NCBI GenBank assembly: GCA_026985495.1
Contig: JALSQJ010000099.1
Span: 1 to 12,603 of the forward strand
Source: Campylobacteraceae bacterium
GTDB taxonomy: Bacteria; Campylobacterota; Campylobacteria; Campylobacterales; Sulfurovaceae
Length of the DNA: 12,603 nucleotides
Direction of reading: 5' to 3'
The notes beneath the pieces were generated by a model. That model had not been told where the DNA came from. It did not search any database and was given only the letters and a program-made list of their open reading frames with translations. A program made the translations under genes and the position numbers. Below are positions 1 through 7,796 of the stretch, piece by piece. Every line of letters begins with the position of its first letter. The stretch's first letter is position 1.

Positions 1-3000
1 TCAAACCCATAAGCAAACATAGGTAATAGAACCAAACTCAAAAATGAACCGACAATCACACCACCAATAGCTACATCGGCTAGAGGAGAGAGTCTCTCTA
101 ATCCTACGGCTTGTTCTAAAGCAATAGGAAGCATTCCAGCAATAGTACCAAAACTTGTCATCATAACAGGTCTAAATCTAACTCTTACAGTCTCTAATGC
201 ACTCTCAAATGCTCCCTCTTTTTTACGATAATTTCGGTAGAAATCGGTTACGATAATTGTGTTGTTGATAACAATTCCAAAAAGTAATAATATCCCAACC
301 ATACTTGGCATAGAGCTTGGTTTTCCAAATAAAAACATACCCCATGATGCACCAATCATCGTTAGAGGAAGGATAAATACCATCATTGTGGCTAATGTGA
401 CTGAACGAAAGATAACAATTAATAGAAGTGTATTTAAAACAATTCCAATGGCAATCGCTTTTAAAATTCTAGCTGTACTATCGTGTATCTCTGCTATATC
501 TCCCTCTTGTGATAGAAGATAACCTGATAGATTTAGATTTTTAAGTGCCTTAGTGGCATCATCTGTAATCAAAGAGACAGGTCGTGTAGAGCGATAAGCA
601 CCAACATCAATACTGTATAACATCTTGTCTCTCTCTATCTTTGCTGAACTCATATCATAAGTTATATCAGCTACGGTGTTTAAAGGAATATCTCCTTTAG
701 GTGTATGGATAGGGAACATTTTGAGAGTCTCTACATTTTTTGAGAAATCTTTATCGAGATAGACCCTAACAGCTTGTGTATTCATTGATGCTAATCCACC
801 CTCCAAAGAGACAATCTCTCCTTTAATCGGTAACTGCATAGCAATAGAGATAGGAGTTAGCCCATAAGAGAGTGCTTTGTTCGTTTTGATTTTAAGATTT
901 ACTTCAGAAAAATCATTTGCCCAACTCTTGGAGATGCTAGTAAGTCCTTGAATATTGGCTATTTTATGCGTAACCTCATCAGCTATTTTAGGTAACGATT
1001 CATAGCTACTTGATTTTATTCTTACATCTAAAGGTGCTTTGATACTAGAGAGTGCTGTTGCTCCAAAATCAAATACATCAGCTGTTTTTAACCCTTCTAA
1101 TTGATGTAGTTTATCTCTTAACTTCTCCTCTATCTGCCAAATAGTCTCTTTTCTATGAAAACGGTCAACATAGTTGATGGTAATGGTCGCTTCACTTGGT
1201 AAGTTTCCACTTCCTAAAGAGAGAACTCCTGCCTCACTTCCAAAGGCTACAGAACTCATTTTTACCTCTTTTTGTCCACTTAACCAATTTAAAAATGGTG
1301 TTAACTCTTTTGTTGCCTCTTCTACGGTACCATTGGCAGAAAATTTAACATGAACTTTAACAATCCCTGTATCCATAGGAGGCATAACATCTCGTCCAAT
1401 AAGTGGCATAGTATTTTTGATACTCAATCCAAGCAGTACTACTATTCCTAAAGTAATAAATATTTTTCTCACTATTGAAAATCTACCATTGGAAAAGCGT
1501 AAAATACCAATATAAGGAGAGATAAGTTTACCAATAGTGTAACTATATAGTAGATTAAAAAACTTCTCTATTCTGCTCTTCTTTGTAATCCCATTACGAT
1601 ACATATATTTTGCAATATGAGGGATAAAGGTGACTGATAAAAGATAAGACATACCCAAAGCAATAAGAAGTGTACTAATCAATGGTCTAAAGATATGTTC
1701 TGGAAATCCACCCACAAACATAAGAGGAGCAAGGATAACTGTAGTAGAGAGCGTTCCTGCAAAATCAGGAAGAAGTACCTCTTTTGTTCCATTTATAACA
1801 GCTTCATCTGGACTCTCATTGAGTTTAGATATGTGTCTTTCTATATTTTCTATAATAACAACAGCATCATCAATAAGCAACCCCAAAGAGAGGATAATAG
1901 CTGTATAGACAATAATATTTAACTCTTGATTAAAAAGTACCAATACGGTCATGGTTCCAAAAAAGACAGCAGGGATAGAGAGTCCCACAGCAACAACAGC
2001 ACGGAAATTTCCAAGAAAGAACATAAGAACAATAAGTGTATAGATAACAGCATCTCTAAGAGCATCAAGCATATTACTATTGGAAGTTTCCACAAGGTCT
2101 CTTTGGGTATCACTGATTTCAAAATTTATATTTTTATACTCTTGTTGAAGTTTTTTCATCTCTTGTCGTGCTACTTTACTCACAGACAAAACACTCCCTT
2201 TTGGGGCTCTCTGTATAGCAAGGGCTATTCCCTCTTTTGAATTACCGAGATAACCTGAAAAACGCTTCTCATTCTCCCATTTAACTTTAGCAATATCGCT
2301 TAAAAATAGGTTTGGTTGAACATTTAAAGATTTGAGCTTCTCAATTTGGTCTTTTTCTCCATAATAGGTTAAGGTATAAAAACCACTATCTCCTTTTACA
2401 AAACCCAAAGGAGTATCTCTATTGGTAGCTTTTATGATTTTAATAAGTTTATCCATATTGACATGATATTTAGCTACTTTCAAAGGGTCAATATTAATAG
2501 TAATTGCACTTCTATATCCACCAAATACCTCTACATTTCCAATATTTGGATTACTTAAAAGATGAGGTTTTATAAAACTATCAGCAATTTTTCGTATATT
2601 AGCCAAAGAGAGTGCTTTACTCTTTGAAGTCAAGGTCATTACCTCTACAGGTAACGTAAAAGCACCTGTTGTATAGACAGCAGGAGATACAGTTGAGGGG
2701 AGTTTACTCTTGACAATAGAGAGTGCATTACTTACATCAACTGCTGCAGCATTTAACCCTTTGTCATACTCAAACTCAGCTTTAACAATAGAGAAGTTTG
2801 CCATATTGGTAGAGCTTACATTTCGTATAAGTGCAAGTCGTGCAACCTCCTCTTCAATAGGTTTAGATATGACATTAGTAACCACTTGTGCTGTCGCCCC
2901 TGCCATCTTAGTAACAATCACAACCGTTGGTCTCTCTGCATCAGGAAAAAGATTTTTTGGCATCGAGATTAACCCATAGATACCGATAAAAAAGAGAGCT

Positions 3001-3050
3001 ACAATCGTACTATATATCACATAAGGACGGCGATGAAAAAATTCAAACAT
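1..3050 (-). CDS. RND-family efflux pump, inner-membrane permease (C-terminus cut by window edge)
   Basis: Proton-driven RND transporter that would move drugs or other amphiphilic compounds from the periplasm and inner membrane into the outer-membrane channel. About 1016 residues are visible without a stop; family length is about 1000-1050, so only the tail is missing. It opens MFEFFHRRPYVIYSTIVALF, the usual first membrane helix, followed by a large periplasmic porter region. The TM4 signature GLLIDDAVVIIENIERH carries the proton-relay pair D394/D395 (AcrB D407/D408). A second porter loop and the final helices follow; TM10 reads FGIVINNTIIVTDF, with Asn929 where AcrB has Lys940. The ATG directly follows the adaptor's TAG with no gap, and AAAGGAG (3057-3063) sits 6 bases upstream inside the adaptor gene. 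Last gene of the tetR-channel-adaptor-pump operon as far as seen. The HAE-type class is clear from the paired Asp and the neighbours; the substrate cannot be told. Confidence 0.95.
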   Translation of the reverse strand, partial: MFEFFHRRPYVIYSTIVALFFIGIYGLISMPKNLFPDAERPTVVIVTKMAGATAQVVTNVISKPIEEEVARLALIRNVSSTNMANFSIVKAEFEYDKGLNAAAVDVSNALSIVKSKLPSTVSPAVYTTGAFTLPVEVMTLTSKSKALSLANIRKIADSFIKPHLLSNPNIGNVEVFGGYRSAITINIDPLKVAKYHVNMDKLIKIIKATNRDTPLGFVKGDSGFYTLTYYGEKDQIEKLKSLNVQPNLFLSDIAKVKWENEKRFSGYLGNSKEGIALAIQRAPKGSVLSVSKVARQEMKKLQQEYKNINFEISDTQRDLVETSNSNMLDALRDAVIYTLIVLMFFLGNFRAVVAVGLSIPAVFFGTMTVLVLFNQELNIIVYTAIILSLGLLIDDAVVIIENIERHISKLNESPDEAVINGTKEVLLPDFAGTLSTTVILAPLMFVGGFPEHIFRPLISTLLIALGMSYLLSVTFIPHIAKYMYRNGITKKSRIEKFFNLLYSYTIGKLISPYIGILRFSNGRFSIVRKIFITLGIVVLLGLSIKNTMPLIGRDVMPPMDTGIVKVHVKFSANGTVEEATKELTPFLNWLSGQKEVKMSSVAFGSEAGVLSLGSGNLPSEATITINYVDRFHRKETIWQIEEKLRDKLHQLEGLKTADVFDFGATALSSIKAPLDVRIKSSSYESLPKIADEVTHKIANIQGLTSISKSWANDFSEVNLKIKTNKALSYGLTPISIAMQLPIKGEIVSLEGGLASMNTQAVRVYLDKDFSKNVETLKMFPIHTPKGDIPLNTVADITYDMSSAKIERDKMLYSIDVGAYRSTRPVSLITDDATKALKNLNLSGYLLSQEGDIAEIHDSTARILKAIAIGIVLNTLLLIVIFRSVTLATMMVFILPLTMIGASWGMFLFGKPSSMPSMVGILLLFGIVINNTIIVTDFYRNYRKKEGAFESALETVRVRFRPVMMTSFGTIAGMLPIALEQAVGLERLSPLADVAIGGVIVGSFLSLVLLPMFAYGF

Positions 3051-4157
3051 CTACTGCTCCTTTAAGGAGATAACTTTAACTGTTTTACCCCCAAGAATTT
3101 GTAAAAGAGTATCAGGTTTTGCAATAACAATAGTCTCTGCTTCTTTTAAGTTATCAACAATTACCCCATCTTCTCCTCTAGCCAATATTTTTACCTCTCG
3201 TGCCTCTGCTCTTTTATTGTGAACAACAAAACAGTAATTTTTACCCTCTGTTTGCAACAGAGCATTTAGAGGTACTTTTATTCCTACTCCTTTATAGGTA
3301 ATTAATGAAAGATTAACTCTTTCACCATCAATATGTCTGCTTTTGATATTAACTCTATACTCCAATAATCCATTAGAAGTATGATTTAGAGAGACAAGAG
3401 GATACTCTTTTCCCTCTACAACAATCTCTTTTGCCTCTTTTTTTGCCATTTTAACCAATAGATATTTACCACCCTCTCCCTCTATTGCTAATAGTGGTTT
3501 CCCTGGCATTGCCATATCTCCTATATTGGCAAATGTTTTTGAGATGATACCATTTTGAGTAGATTTAATATTTTTATAACTTAGAGAATGTTTTATCTCC
3601 AAAAGATTAATTTTAAGAATTTTAATCTTATTTTTAAGTGTTTTTATAGATGCTTCAACCCCTCTAATTGCACTACGTTCACGGTCAAACTGCTCTTGTG
3701 AAGCTCCTTTGATAGAGAGAAGCTCTTGAGTTCGAGAATGAGATGCCTTTAATGTACCTAATTGGGTTCTCTTTGCCTCTATTGCTACTTTGGTTGAGTC
3801 TATCTTCAAGGCTATCTCTTGCTCTTTATCTTGAAAGTCTGTTGTATCTAATTTAATAATTACTTGCCCCTTTTTTACGAAACTACCACTCTTAACAATA
3901 GAAGTAATTCGTGCAGGAAATTTAGAGGCTATAATATTGGCATTATTACTTTTGATAACTCCGAAATAGGGAAGCGTAAGCATATTTGTTTTCTTTTTAA
4001 CTTTTAATCCTGAAACAATAACATCATAAGATTTCATTACAGGTATTTGAGCTATTGCCTCTTTTTTATTTTTAATACTTTTTATTGCAAATAGAACAAT
4101 TGCACCTACAATAAGTAGAGTAATAACTATTTTAAGAATTTTATTGATTATTTTCAT
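3051..4157 (-). CDS. RND efflux periplasmic adaptor (HlyD/AcrA-type membrane fusion protein)
   Basis: 368-residue periplasmic adaptor linking the RND pump to the TolC-like channel. Visible parts: an N-terminal membrane anchor (about residues 7-27, hydrophobic, preceded by Lys; no lipobox Cys), a first lipoyl half (ITSIVKSGSFVKKGQVIIKL, about 84-103), a Lys/Glu-rich alpha-hairpin coiled coil (about 108-190), a second lipoyl half (NGIISKTFANIGDMAMPGKP, about 203-222), then beta-barrel and membrane-proximal domains. Its ATG overlaps the TGA of the channel gene (ATGA, 4154-4157), and AAAGGAG lies just upstream, so translation is probably coupled. Its TAG abuts the pump's ATG. The missing lipobox makes it a helix-anchored rather than a lipid-anchored adaptor. 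Family assignment is firm; the specific substrate is unknown. Confidence 0.94.
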   Translation of the reverse strand: MKIINKILKIVITLLIVGAIVLFAIKSIKNKKEAIAQIPVMKSYDVIVSGLKVKKKTNMLTLPYFGVIKSNNANIIASKFPARITSIVKSGSFVKKGQVIIKLDTTDFQDKEQEIALKIDSTKVAIEAKRTQLGTLKASHSRTQELLSIKGASQEQFDRERSAIRGVEASIKTLKNKIKILKINLLEIKHSLSYKNIKSTQNGIISKTFANIGDMAMPGKPLLAIEGEGGKYLLVKMAKKEAKEIVVEGKEYPLVSLNHTSNGLLEYRVNIKSRHIDGERVNLSLITYKGVGIKVPLNALLQTEGKNYCFVVHNKRAEAREVKILARGEDGVIVDNLKEAETIVIAKPDTLLQILGGKTVKVISLKEQ

Positions 4158-5431
4158 TGAAAAATCTCCTTTAAATCATTTCCATAAATTACAGCAAGTT
4201 CTGCTTCATCTTGCCATATCTTTGTTTTAAGACCATAAAGATTAGCCTCTGCTAACGCTAGTGCATCTTCATATCGTAAATACTCCTCTTGGGTAATCCT
4301 TGCTAAGCGAAAAGAGACCTTAGCAATATTTCGTAGCTCCTCTTGGTTTGCAATATTTTTACTAACCAAATCAATAGAGTCTCTAAGTAACCCTATCTCA
4401 CTCTTTAACGCTTTTGCTTTAACCTCCAAAGAGTGCTTTGTTTGTGCTATTTTACTCTTCTCTTTTAACAAATCTATCTTTGCCATCTCCTTGGCTTTGT
4501 CATTTAATTTATTATATAGAGGCATAGAGAGATAAACCCCTGCTGTTTCATAGTTTTCATCAACGGTATACCCATTATTATAGGCATTAGCTCGGCTATA
4601 AACATACTTTCCTTTGGCAATAATTTTTGGGTAAGAGACCTCTTTTTTTGCTTGAAGATTTTTCTCTTTTGCTTGGAGTATCTCTTTTAGAGGTTTTAAA
4701 GCAAAAATTTCTCGTTTTATTACCTCTCTTTTAATCTCTAAGGGTATCGTCTCGTTTAGAGTAACCCCTGTTAAGCTCTCTATTTTTGATTTTAATAGAT
4801 TTTTTGTCTGCTCTATTTTATTTAGCTTAATATCAATCTCATTGAGATGATTATTTATCATCAAAAGCTGACTTTGAGGAATACGACCACTCTCTACTTT
4901 TACCTCTACAACACTCTTGCTCTCTTGGATAGAACTCTTTTTACTCTCCAAAGACTCCTTTAACTGCTCCATATAATAGAGTTGTGCAACAGAACCAACA
5001 ACAATAGCTTCTCGTTGTAGTAGATTTAATGCTTGTTTTTTTTGTAATGCTAAGTGCATTAGTGAGGCTTTCTCTTTGAGTGTACCTATCTCTTTAATAA
5101 ATAGAGGATAGGTAAAAGAGACTCCACCTCGCAAAATCCTCCTACTAAATGGTTGAGCAACCGAAGGATTTTTTACCATAGGGAGTAGTTCATTTGGAGG
5201 AACAGAAACCATACCAGCAGGAGAACTAGAGATTTCATAATTACTAAATAGATTAAGCGATGGTTTTAATTTAGTTTCGATTAACTCTTTTTTCAAATGA
5301 CTCTCTTCTGATAAAAGTGTATCTAATTGATATTCTGGTCTATCTTGTAGTCTATCTAGCAAAGTAGTAATCGTACTGTTCGCTATCAACGGAGTAATAC
5401 ACAACGATGCAATCATAAATCTCTTTAACAT
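4154..5431 (-). CDS. TolC-family outer-membrane efflux channel
   Basis: 425-residue outer-membrane factor of the tripartite pump. It starts with a Sec signal peptide (MLKRFMIASLCITPLIANS, cleavage near residue 18-20), followed by two outer-membrane-efflux repeats rich in long amphipathic helices (for example about 95-235 and 290-410) with heptad-like Leu/Lys/Glu spacing, as expected for the periplasmic alpha-barrel. The usual family length is 420-490. There is no lipobox Cys at the cleavage site, so it is TolC-like rather than an OprM-type lipoprotein. Its ATG lies inside the end of the tetR gene (7-bp overlap) and its TGA overlaps the adaptor's ATG. Putting the channel gene first, before adaptor and pump, matches the hefABC order of Helicobacter; orthology to hefA is inference, so no symbol is given. 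Confidence 0.93.
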   Translation of the reverse strand: MLKRFMIASLCITPLIANSTITTLLDRLQDRPEYQLDTLLSEESHLKKELIETKLKPSLNLFSNYEISSSPAGMVSVPPNELLPMVKNPSVAQPFSRRILRGGVSFTYPLFIKEIGTLKEKASLMHLALQKKQALNLLQREAIVVGSVAQLYYMEQLKESLESKKSSIQESKSVVEVKVESGRIPQSQLLMINNHLNEIDIKLNKIEQTKNLLKSKIESLTGVTLNETIPLEIKREVIKREIFALKPLKEILQAKEKNLQAKKEVSYPKIIAKGKYVYSRANAYNNGYTVDENYETAGVYLSMPLYNKLNDKAKEMAKIDLLKEKSKIAQTKHSLEVKAKALKSEIGLLRDSIDLVSKNIANQEELRNIAKVSFRLARITQEEYLRYEDALALAEANLYGLKTKIWQDEAELAVIYGNDLKEIFQ

Positions 5432-6024
5432 AATAGAGCCTTTATAATTTTTTCACTAAGTTTTTTTGAGATATTCTCAATCTTAGGATTAAGGGTCTCC
5501 TCTTTATCGTAAAGTTCAGTATAAACTTTTTTCCTTAGTTTATCCGTCGTCATATATGACGTAAGAGTGCCAACAATCATAACTTGCATCATAAATGGAT
5601 TTTCACAACTAAAAATATCTCGTTTTTTACCATCTAATAAAATAGCGTGTAAACGATTTAAAATCTTAGATAACTCTTTAATCGAACTTTTAGGTAGAGT
5701 ATCTCCATTTTTCGCAATCTCTCGTGAAAAGATAGAGGCAAAATAGGGGTGTTTTATAAAATAGTCTCCTAAAATAGTAATATATTTTTCAAGATTTTCA
5801 ATAGGATTATCTCCATTAGTATCTATTTCAATATATTTTGAAAGTTGTGAAAATGATTTTAGAAGCACCTCTTCATAGAGAGAAGCTTTATTTTTAAAAT
5901 GATAATAGATTGCTGGTTTAGTGATATCACACTCTTTTGCAATATGATCAAGACGACTCAATGTATATCCATGCTCTGCAAAATATTGTTCTGCAACATT
6001 TAAAATAGTCTCTTTTTTGGACAT
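5425..6024 (-). CDS. TetR/AcrR-family repressor, probable regulator of the efflux operon
   Basis: 199-residue one-component regulator. Residues 5-50 form the TetR DNA-binding domain: ILNVAEQYFAEHGY, then the helix-turn-helix with LDHIAKECDITKPAIYYHF (25-43), where TKPAIYYHF is the classic recognition helix and is followed by KNKASLYEEVL. The C-terminal helices (about 55-199) are the divergent ligand-binding and dimerisation domain; the ligand cannot be predicted. The start is set by AAGGAGT (6031-6037) 6 bases before the ATG. It is the first gene of the efflux operon, and the palindrome at 6036-6053 beside its promoter is the likely operator, giving autorepression together with the pump genes. 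By analogy with CmeR, AcrR and TtgR, pump substrates or metabolites would release it. Being in the operon rather than divergent from it is a minor difference from AcrR and TtgR. Confidence 0.95.
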   Translation of the reverse strand: MSKKETILNVAEQYFAEHGYTLSRLDHIAKECDITKPAIYYHFKNKASLYEEVLLKSFSQLSKYIEIDTNGDNPIENLEKYITILGDYFIKHPYFASIFSREIAKNGDTLPKSSIKELSKILNRLHAILLDGKKRDIFSCENPFMMQVMIVGTLTSYMTTDKLRKKVYTELYDKEETLNPKIENISKKLSEKIIKALLC

Positions 6025-6035
6025 TTTTCTACTCC

Positions 6036-6053
6036 TTACTGACTAGTAAGTAA
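6036..6053. promoter_or_regulatory. candidate TetR operator palindrome
   Basis: TTACTGACTAGTAAGTAA is an 18-bp palindrome with 8 of 9 base pairs matching (only 6041/6048 fail) around ACTAGT. It lies immediately downstream of the -10 box TACAAT on the minus strand and overlaps the tetR ribosome site by two bases, so a dimeric repressor bound here would cover the transcription start. Size and symmetry suit TetR-family operators. Binding is inferred from position; no footprint is available. Confidence 0.7.
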
Positions 6054-6059
6054 ATTGTA
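6054..6059 (-). promoter_or_regulatory. -10 box of the tetR-efflux operon promoter
   Basis: Minus-strand TACAAT, about 30 bases before the tetR ATG, places the transcription start near 6047, inside the palindrome. The hexamer expected at -35 (TAGTTA) does not resemble TTGACA. Confidence 0.55.
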
Positions 6060-6110
6060 CTCTTTAATGCTTTAAATAACTATAAATTAAGAGTATTTCT
6101 ACAAAAAATT

Positions 6111-6119
6111 TGATATAGT
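6111..6119 (+). promoter_or_regulatory. extended -10 promoter of the SpoIIAA-like/Usp operon
   Basis: TGATATAGT is an extended -10 (TGn plus TATAGT) without a recognisable -35. The predicted start near 6126 would lie inside the left arm of the hairpin at 6119-6162. It is divergent from the tetR promoter, about 50 bp away. Confidence 0.45.
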
Positions 6120-6162
6120 TAAAAATTGTCATTTTTAATTAATTAGAAATGGCAATTTTTAA
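6119..6162 (+). repeat. 16-bp inverted repeat / 5'-leader hairpin before the SpoIIAA-like gene
   Basis: Left arm TTAAAAATTGTCATTT (6119-6134) and right arm AAATGGCAATTTTTAA (6147-6162) pair over 16 positions. One position is T6129 opposite G6152, which is a G-U pair in RNA; the 12-base loop is TTAATTAATTAG. The right arm ends two bases before the ribosome site AAGGA (6166-6170). No T-run follows on either strand, so it is not a typical terminator. It could be an mRNA-stabilising or translation-controlling hairpin, or a DNA operator at the start site. Confidence 0.7.
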
Positions 6163-6165
6163 AAT

Positions 6166-6170
6166 AAGGA
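6166..6170 (+). promoter_or_regulatory. ribosome binding site deciding the SpoIIAA-like gene start
   Basis: AAGGA lies 8 bases before the ATG at 6179. The in-frame ATG at 6149 has no ribosome site and lies within the right arm of the hairpin, so 6179 is the better start. Confidence 0.75.
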
Positions 6171-6178
6171 AAAAAATT

Positions 6179-6922
6179 ATGTTAAACATTCAATTAAACG
6201 AAAAAGAAAAAACAGTAATATTTAGTCCAGATGGGGCATTAAGTGAAGATGATTTCAAAAAAGCTAAAGAGAAAATAGACCCATTTATTGAAAAGGTAGG
6301 TAAACTCTCTGGACTTATCATTTATACCGACTCTTTTCCTAATTGGGACTCATTCTCTGCACTATTAAGACACCTTAAATTTATTAAAAACCACCATGAA
6401 AAAGTCAATTCTGTTGCTTTTGTAACCAACTCTATTATTGGAAAAATTTCTGAACATATTACAGCTCATTTTATAAAAGCAGAAGTAAAACATTTTAAAT
6501 TTAACCAATTAGAAGAGGCAAAAAAGTGGATAGCTAAACGCTCTCTTATTCGACATGGTCTATCATTGGGAGTTGAACGTGTTAATAGTGACTATTTACT
6601 TAGATTTAAAGCTATTGGTACATTAACGCATCAAGATTATGAGACAATCAACCCTATTATTGATTCTGCTCTTCAAAGTGTTACTTATGAAAAAGTTAAT
6701 CTATTAGTTGATATATCAGAGTTTGATGGGTGGGAGTTACATGCAGCATGGGACGATATGAAATTGGGGTTAAAATATGGTAAAAAGTTTAACAAACTTG
6801 CAATTTATGGAGAGAATGCTTTGGTTGAATATGGTATAAAAATAACCTCATGGTTTATGACTGGAGAGGTAAAAGAGTTTAAAGATATAAATGATGCTTA
6901 CAAATGGCTAGAAGAGGTATAA
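6179..6922 (+). CDS. tandem SpoIIAA-like (STAS/SEC14-type) domain protein
   Basis: 247-residue soluble protein made of two copies of the SpoIIAA-like fold (PF11964-type). Copy 1 is about residues 1-118, with strands around TVIFSPDGALSEDDF, LSGLIIYTDSFPNWDSF (W56) and VNSVAFVTNSIIGK, ending KHFKFNQLEEAKKWI. Copy 2 is about 128-247, with YLLRFKAIGTLTHQDYE, VNLLVDISEFDGWELHAAWD and NKLAIYGENALVEYG, ending KEFKDINDAYKWLEEV. The second copy keeps the family's GWE..A.WDD..LG pattern; the first is more diverged. No signal peptide or membrane helix is seen. The biochemical role of this family is poorly defined: the fold resembles anti-sigma-factor antagonists and CRAL-TRIO lipid carriers, but neither activity is shown here. 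Only two bases separate it from the Usp-like gene, so the two are almost certainly co-transcribed and probably work in the same stress or membrane-linked response. Confidence 0.85.
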   Translation: MLNIQLNEKEKTVIFSPDGALSEDDFKKAKEKIDPFIEKVGKLSGLIIYTDSFPNWDSFSALLRHLKFIKNHHEKVNSVAFVTNSIIGKISEHITAHFIKAEVKHFKFNQLEEAKKWIAKRSLIRHGLSLGVERVNSDYLLRFKAIGTLTHQDYETINPIIDSALQSVTYEKVNLLVDISEFDGWELHAAWDDMKLGLKYGKKFNKLAIYGENALVEYGIKITSWFMTGEVKEFKDINDAYKWLEEV

Positions 6923-6924
6923 AA

Positions 6925-7773
6925 ATGAAACACCCATTTAACAGAGTAGTCGTACTTTTAAACGATTTAGACAATATTGATTTACTACTAAAAAAAGCTT
7001 CTGATTTTTCAGAGCTTCATCAAACTACTTTAGAGATACTCTATGTTTATGAAGAGCCTCTATTTGAGATACCTGATTACTTTTTATCTACCAAAAAAAT
7101 TAATGAAGGAGAGATAGATAAGAGTAAAATTAAAAAGCGAATAGAAGAGCATCTAGGAAAATTAAATAGCAATAAACATGCTATCTTTATTGAGATAGAT
7201 GATACCATTGATAGACTTTTATATCACTATAAAGAGAGTCAAAAAACATTAATTATTGCAGATTATCATCAAAATTTAACTTCTAATCTTATTGAGAAGA
7301 CTCCTTATAGTTTTTGGATTTTAAAAGATAATATAGAGTATAAAAATATAGTTCTTCCTATAGATTTAAGTGATTTATCTATCAAAGCAATAGAAGCGAC
7401 TAATCATCTCTTTCCAAACTCTACACTAAATATACTCTATGATTTTAGATATATACTAGATACATTAACCGTTCAAGTTGACTATTTTAATGTTGTTCCT
7501 ATAGCTACTGATATGACATTAGAGTTAAATAAAGAGCAGAAAAAATCAGCATTAGAGAAGTTTAATAGTTTAAAAGAGCAGTTTAATATAGAGGGTGACT
7601 TTATAGAAGGAGATAGTGCCTTAGATGAAGATTTGATAAGCTATATAACAAAAAGAGAGTTTGACTTAACACTCCTTTATCGTAAAGATGAAGAGCTATT
7701 TGAATCTCCATCTCTGATTGTTTCACTTTTAGAGAATTTAAATAGTGATTTATTTGTTTTATCTTGTGGATAG
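6925..7773 (+). CDS. universal stress protein-like protein (two Usp halves, degenerate nucleotide site)
   Basis: 282-residue cytoplasmic protein with two Usp-like alpha/beta halves. The first half (about 1-135) begins FNRVVVLLNDLDNIDLLLKKASDFSELH with TLEILYVYEE. The second (about 139-282) begins YKNIVLPIDLSDLSIKAIEATNHLF. The GX2GX9G(S/T) ATP-binding motif usual near the end of Usp domains is absent: the first half has ADYHQNLTSNLIEKTPYSFW and the second LLYRKDEELFESPSLIVSLL. It is therefore more like non-ATP-binding Usp or UspE-type proteins. The ATG at 6925 is preferred because GAGG (6914-6917) lies 7 bases before it; an in-frame ATG at 6904 lies inside the upstream gene with no ribosome site. 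Its start is 2 bases after the SpoIIAA-like stop. Target and trigger are unknown. Confidence 0.83.
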   Translation: MKHPFNRVVVLLNDLDNIDLLLKKASDFSELHQTTLEILYVYEEPLFEIPDYFLSTKKINEGEIDKSKIKKRIEEHLGKLNSNKHAIFIEIDDTIDRLLYHYKESQKTLIIADYHQNLTSNLIEKTPYSFWILKDNIEYKNIVLPIDLSDLSIKAIEATNHLFPNSTLNILYDFRYILDTLTVQVDYFNVVPIATDMTLELNKEQKKSALEKFNSLKEQFNIEGDFIEGDSALDEDLISYITKREFDLTLLYRKDEELFESPSLIVSLLENLNSDLFVLSCG

Positions 7774-7782
7774 ATAGAGAAG

Positions 7783-7796
7783 TCAAAAATTTTTGA
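7783..7796. promoter_or_regulatory. perfect palindrome over the znuA promoter, candidate metalloregulator site
   Basis: TCAAAAATTTTTGA is a perfect 14-bp palindrome whose last three bases overlap the TGn of the extended -10 TGATATAAT. A repressor here would block the promoter, and zinc importers are commonly repressed by Zur/Fur-family proteins. No zur gene is in the window, and the site does not closely match textbook Zur boxes, so the factor is unknown. Confidence 0.45.

Noticed and set aside
259..522. Plus-strand open frame of 87 codons
   Set aside because: Lies entirely antisense to the intact RND pump gene and encodes no recognisable protein.
1695..2240. Two consecutive plus-strand open frames of 75 and 104 codons
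   Set aside because: Antisense to the RND pump, low-complexity Lys/Ser/Asn/Ile composition, no ribosome sites or homology seen.
2710..2979. Plus-strand open frame of 89 codons
   Set aside because: Antisense to the first porter domain of the RND pump; the minus-strand frame has clear family motifs.
6149..6178. Upstream ATG extending the SpoIIAA-like protein by 10 residues
   Set aside because: It lies in the right arm of the leader hairpin and lacks a ribosome site, while AAGGA is well placed for the ATG at 6179.
6904..6924. Upstream ATG extending the Usp-like protein by 7 residues
   Set aside because: It lies within the preceding gene without a ribosome site; GAGG before the ATG at 6925 fits better.
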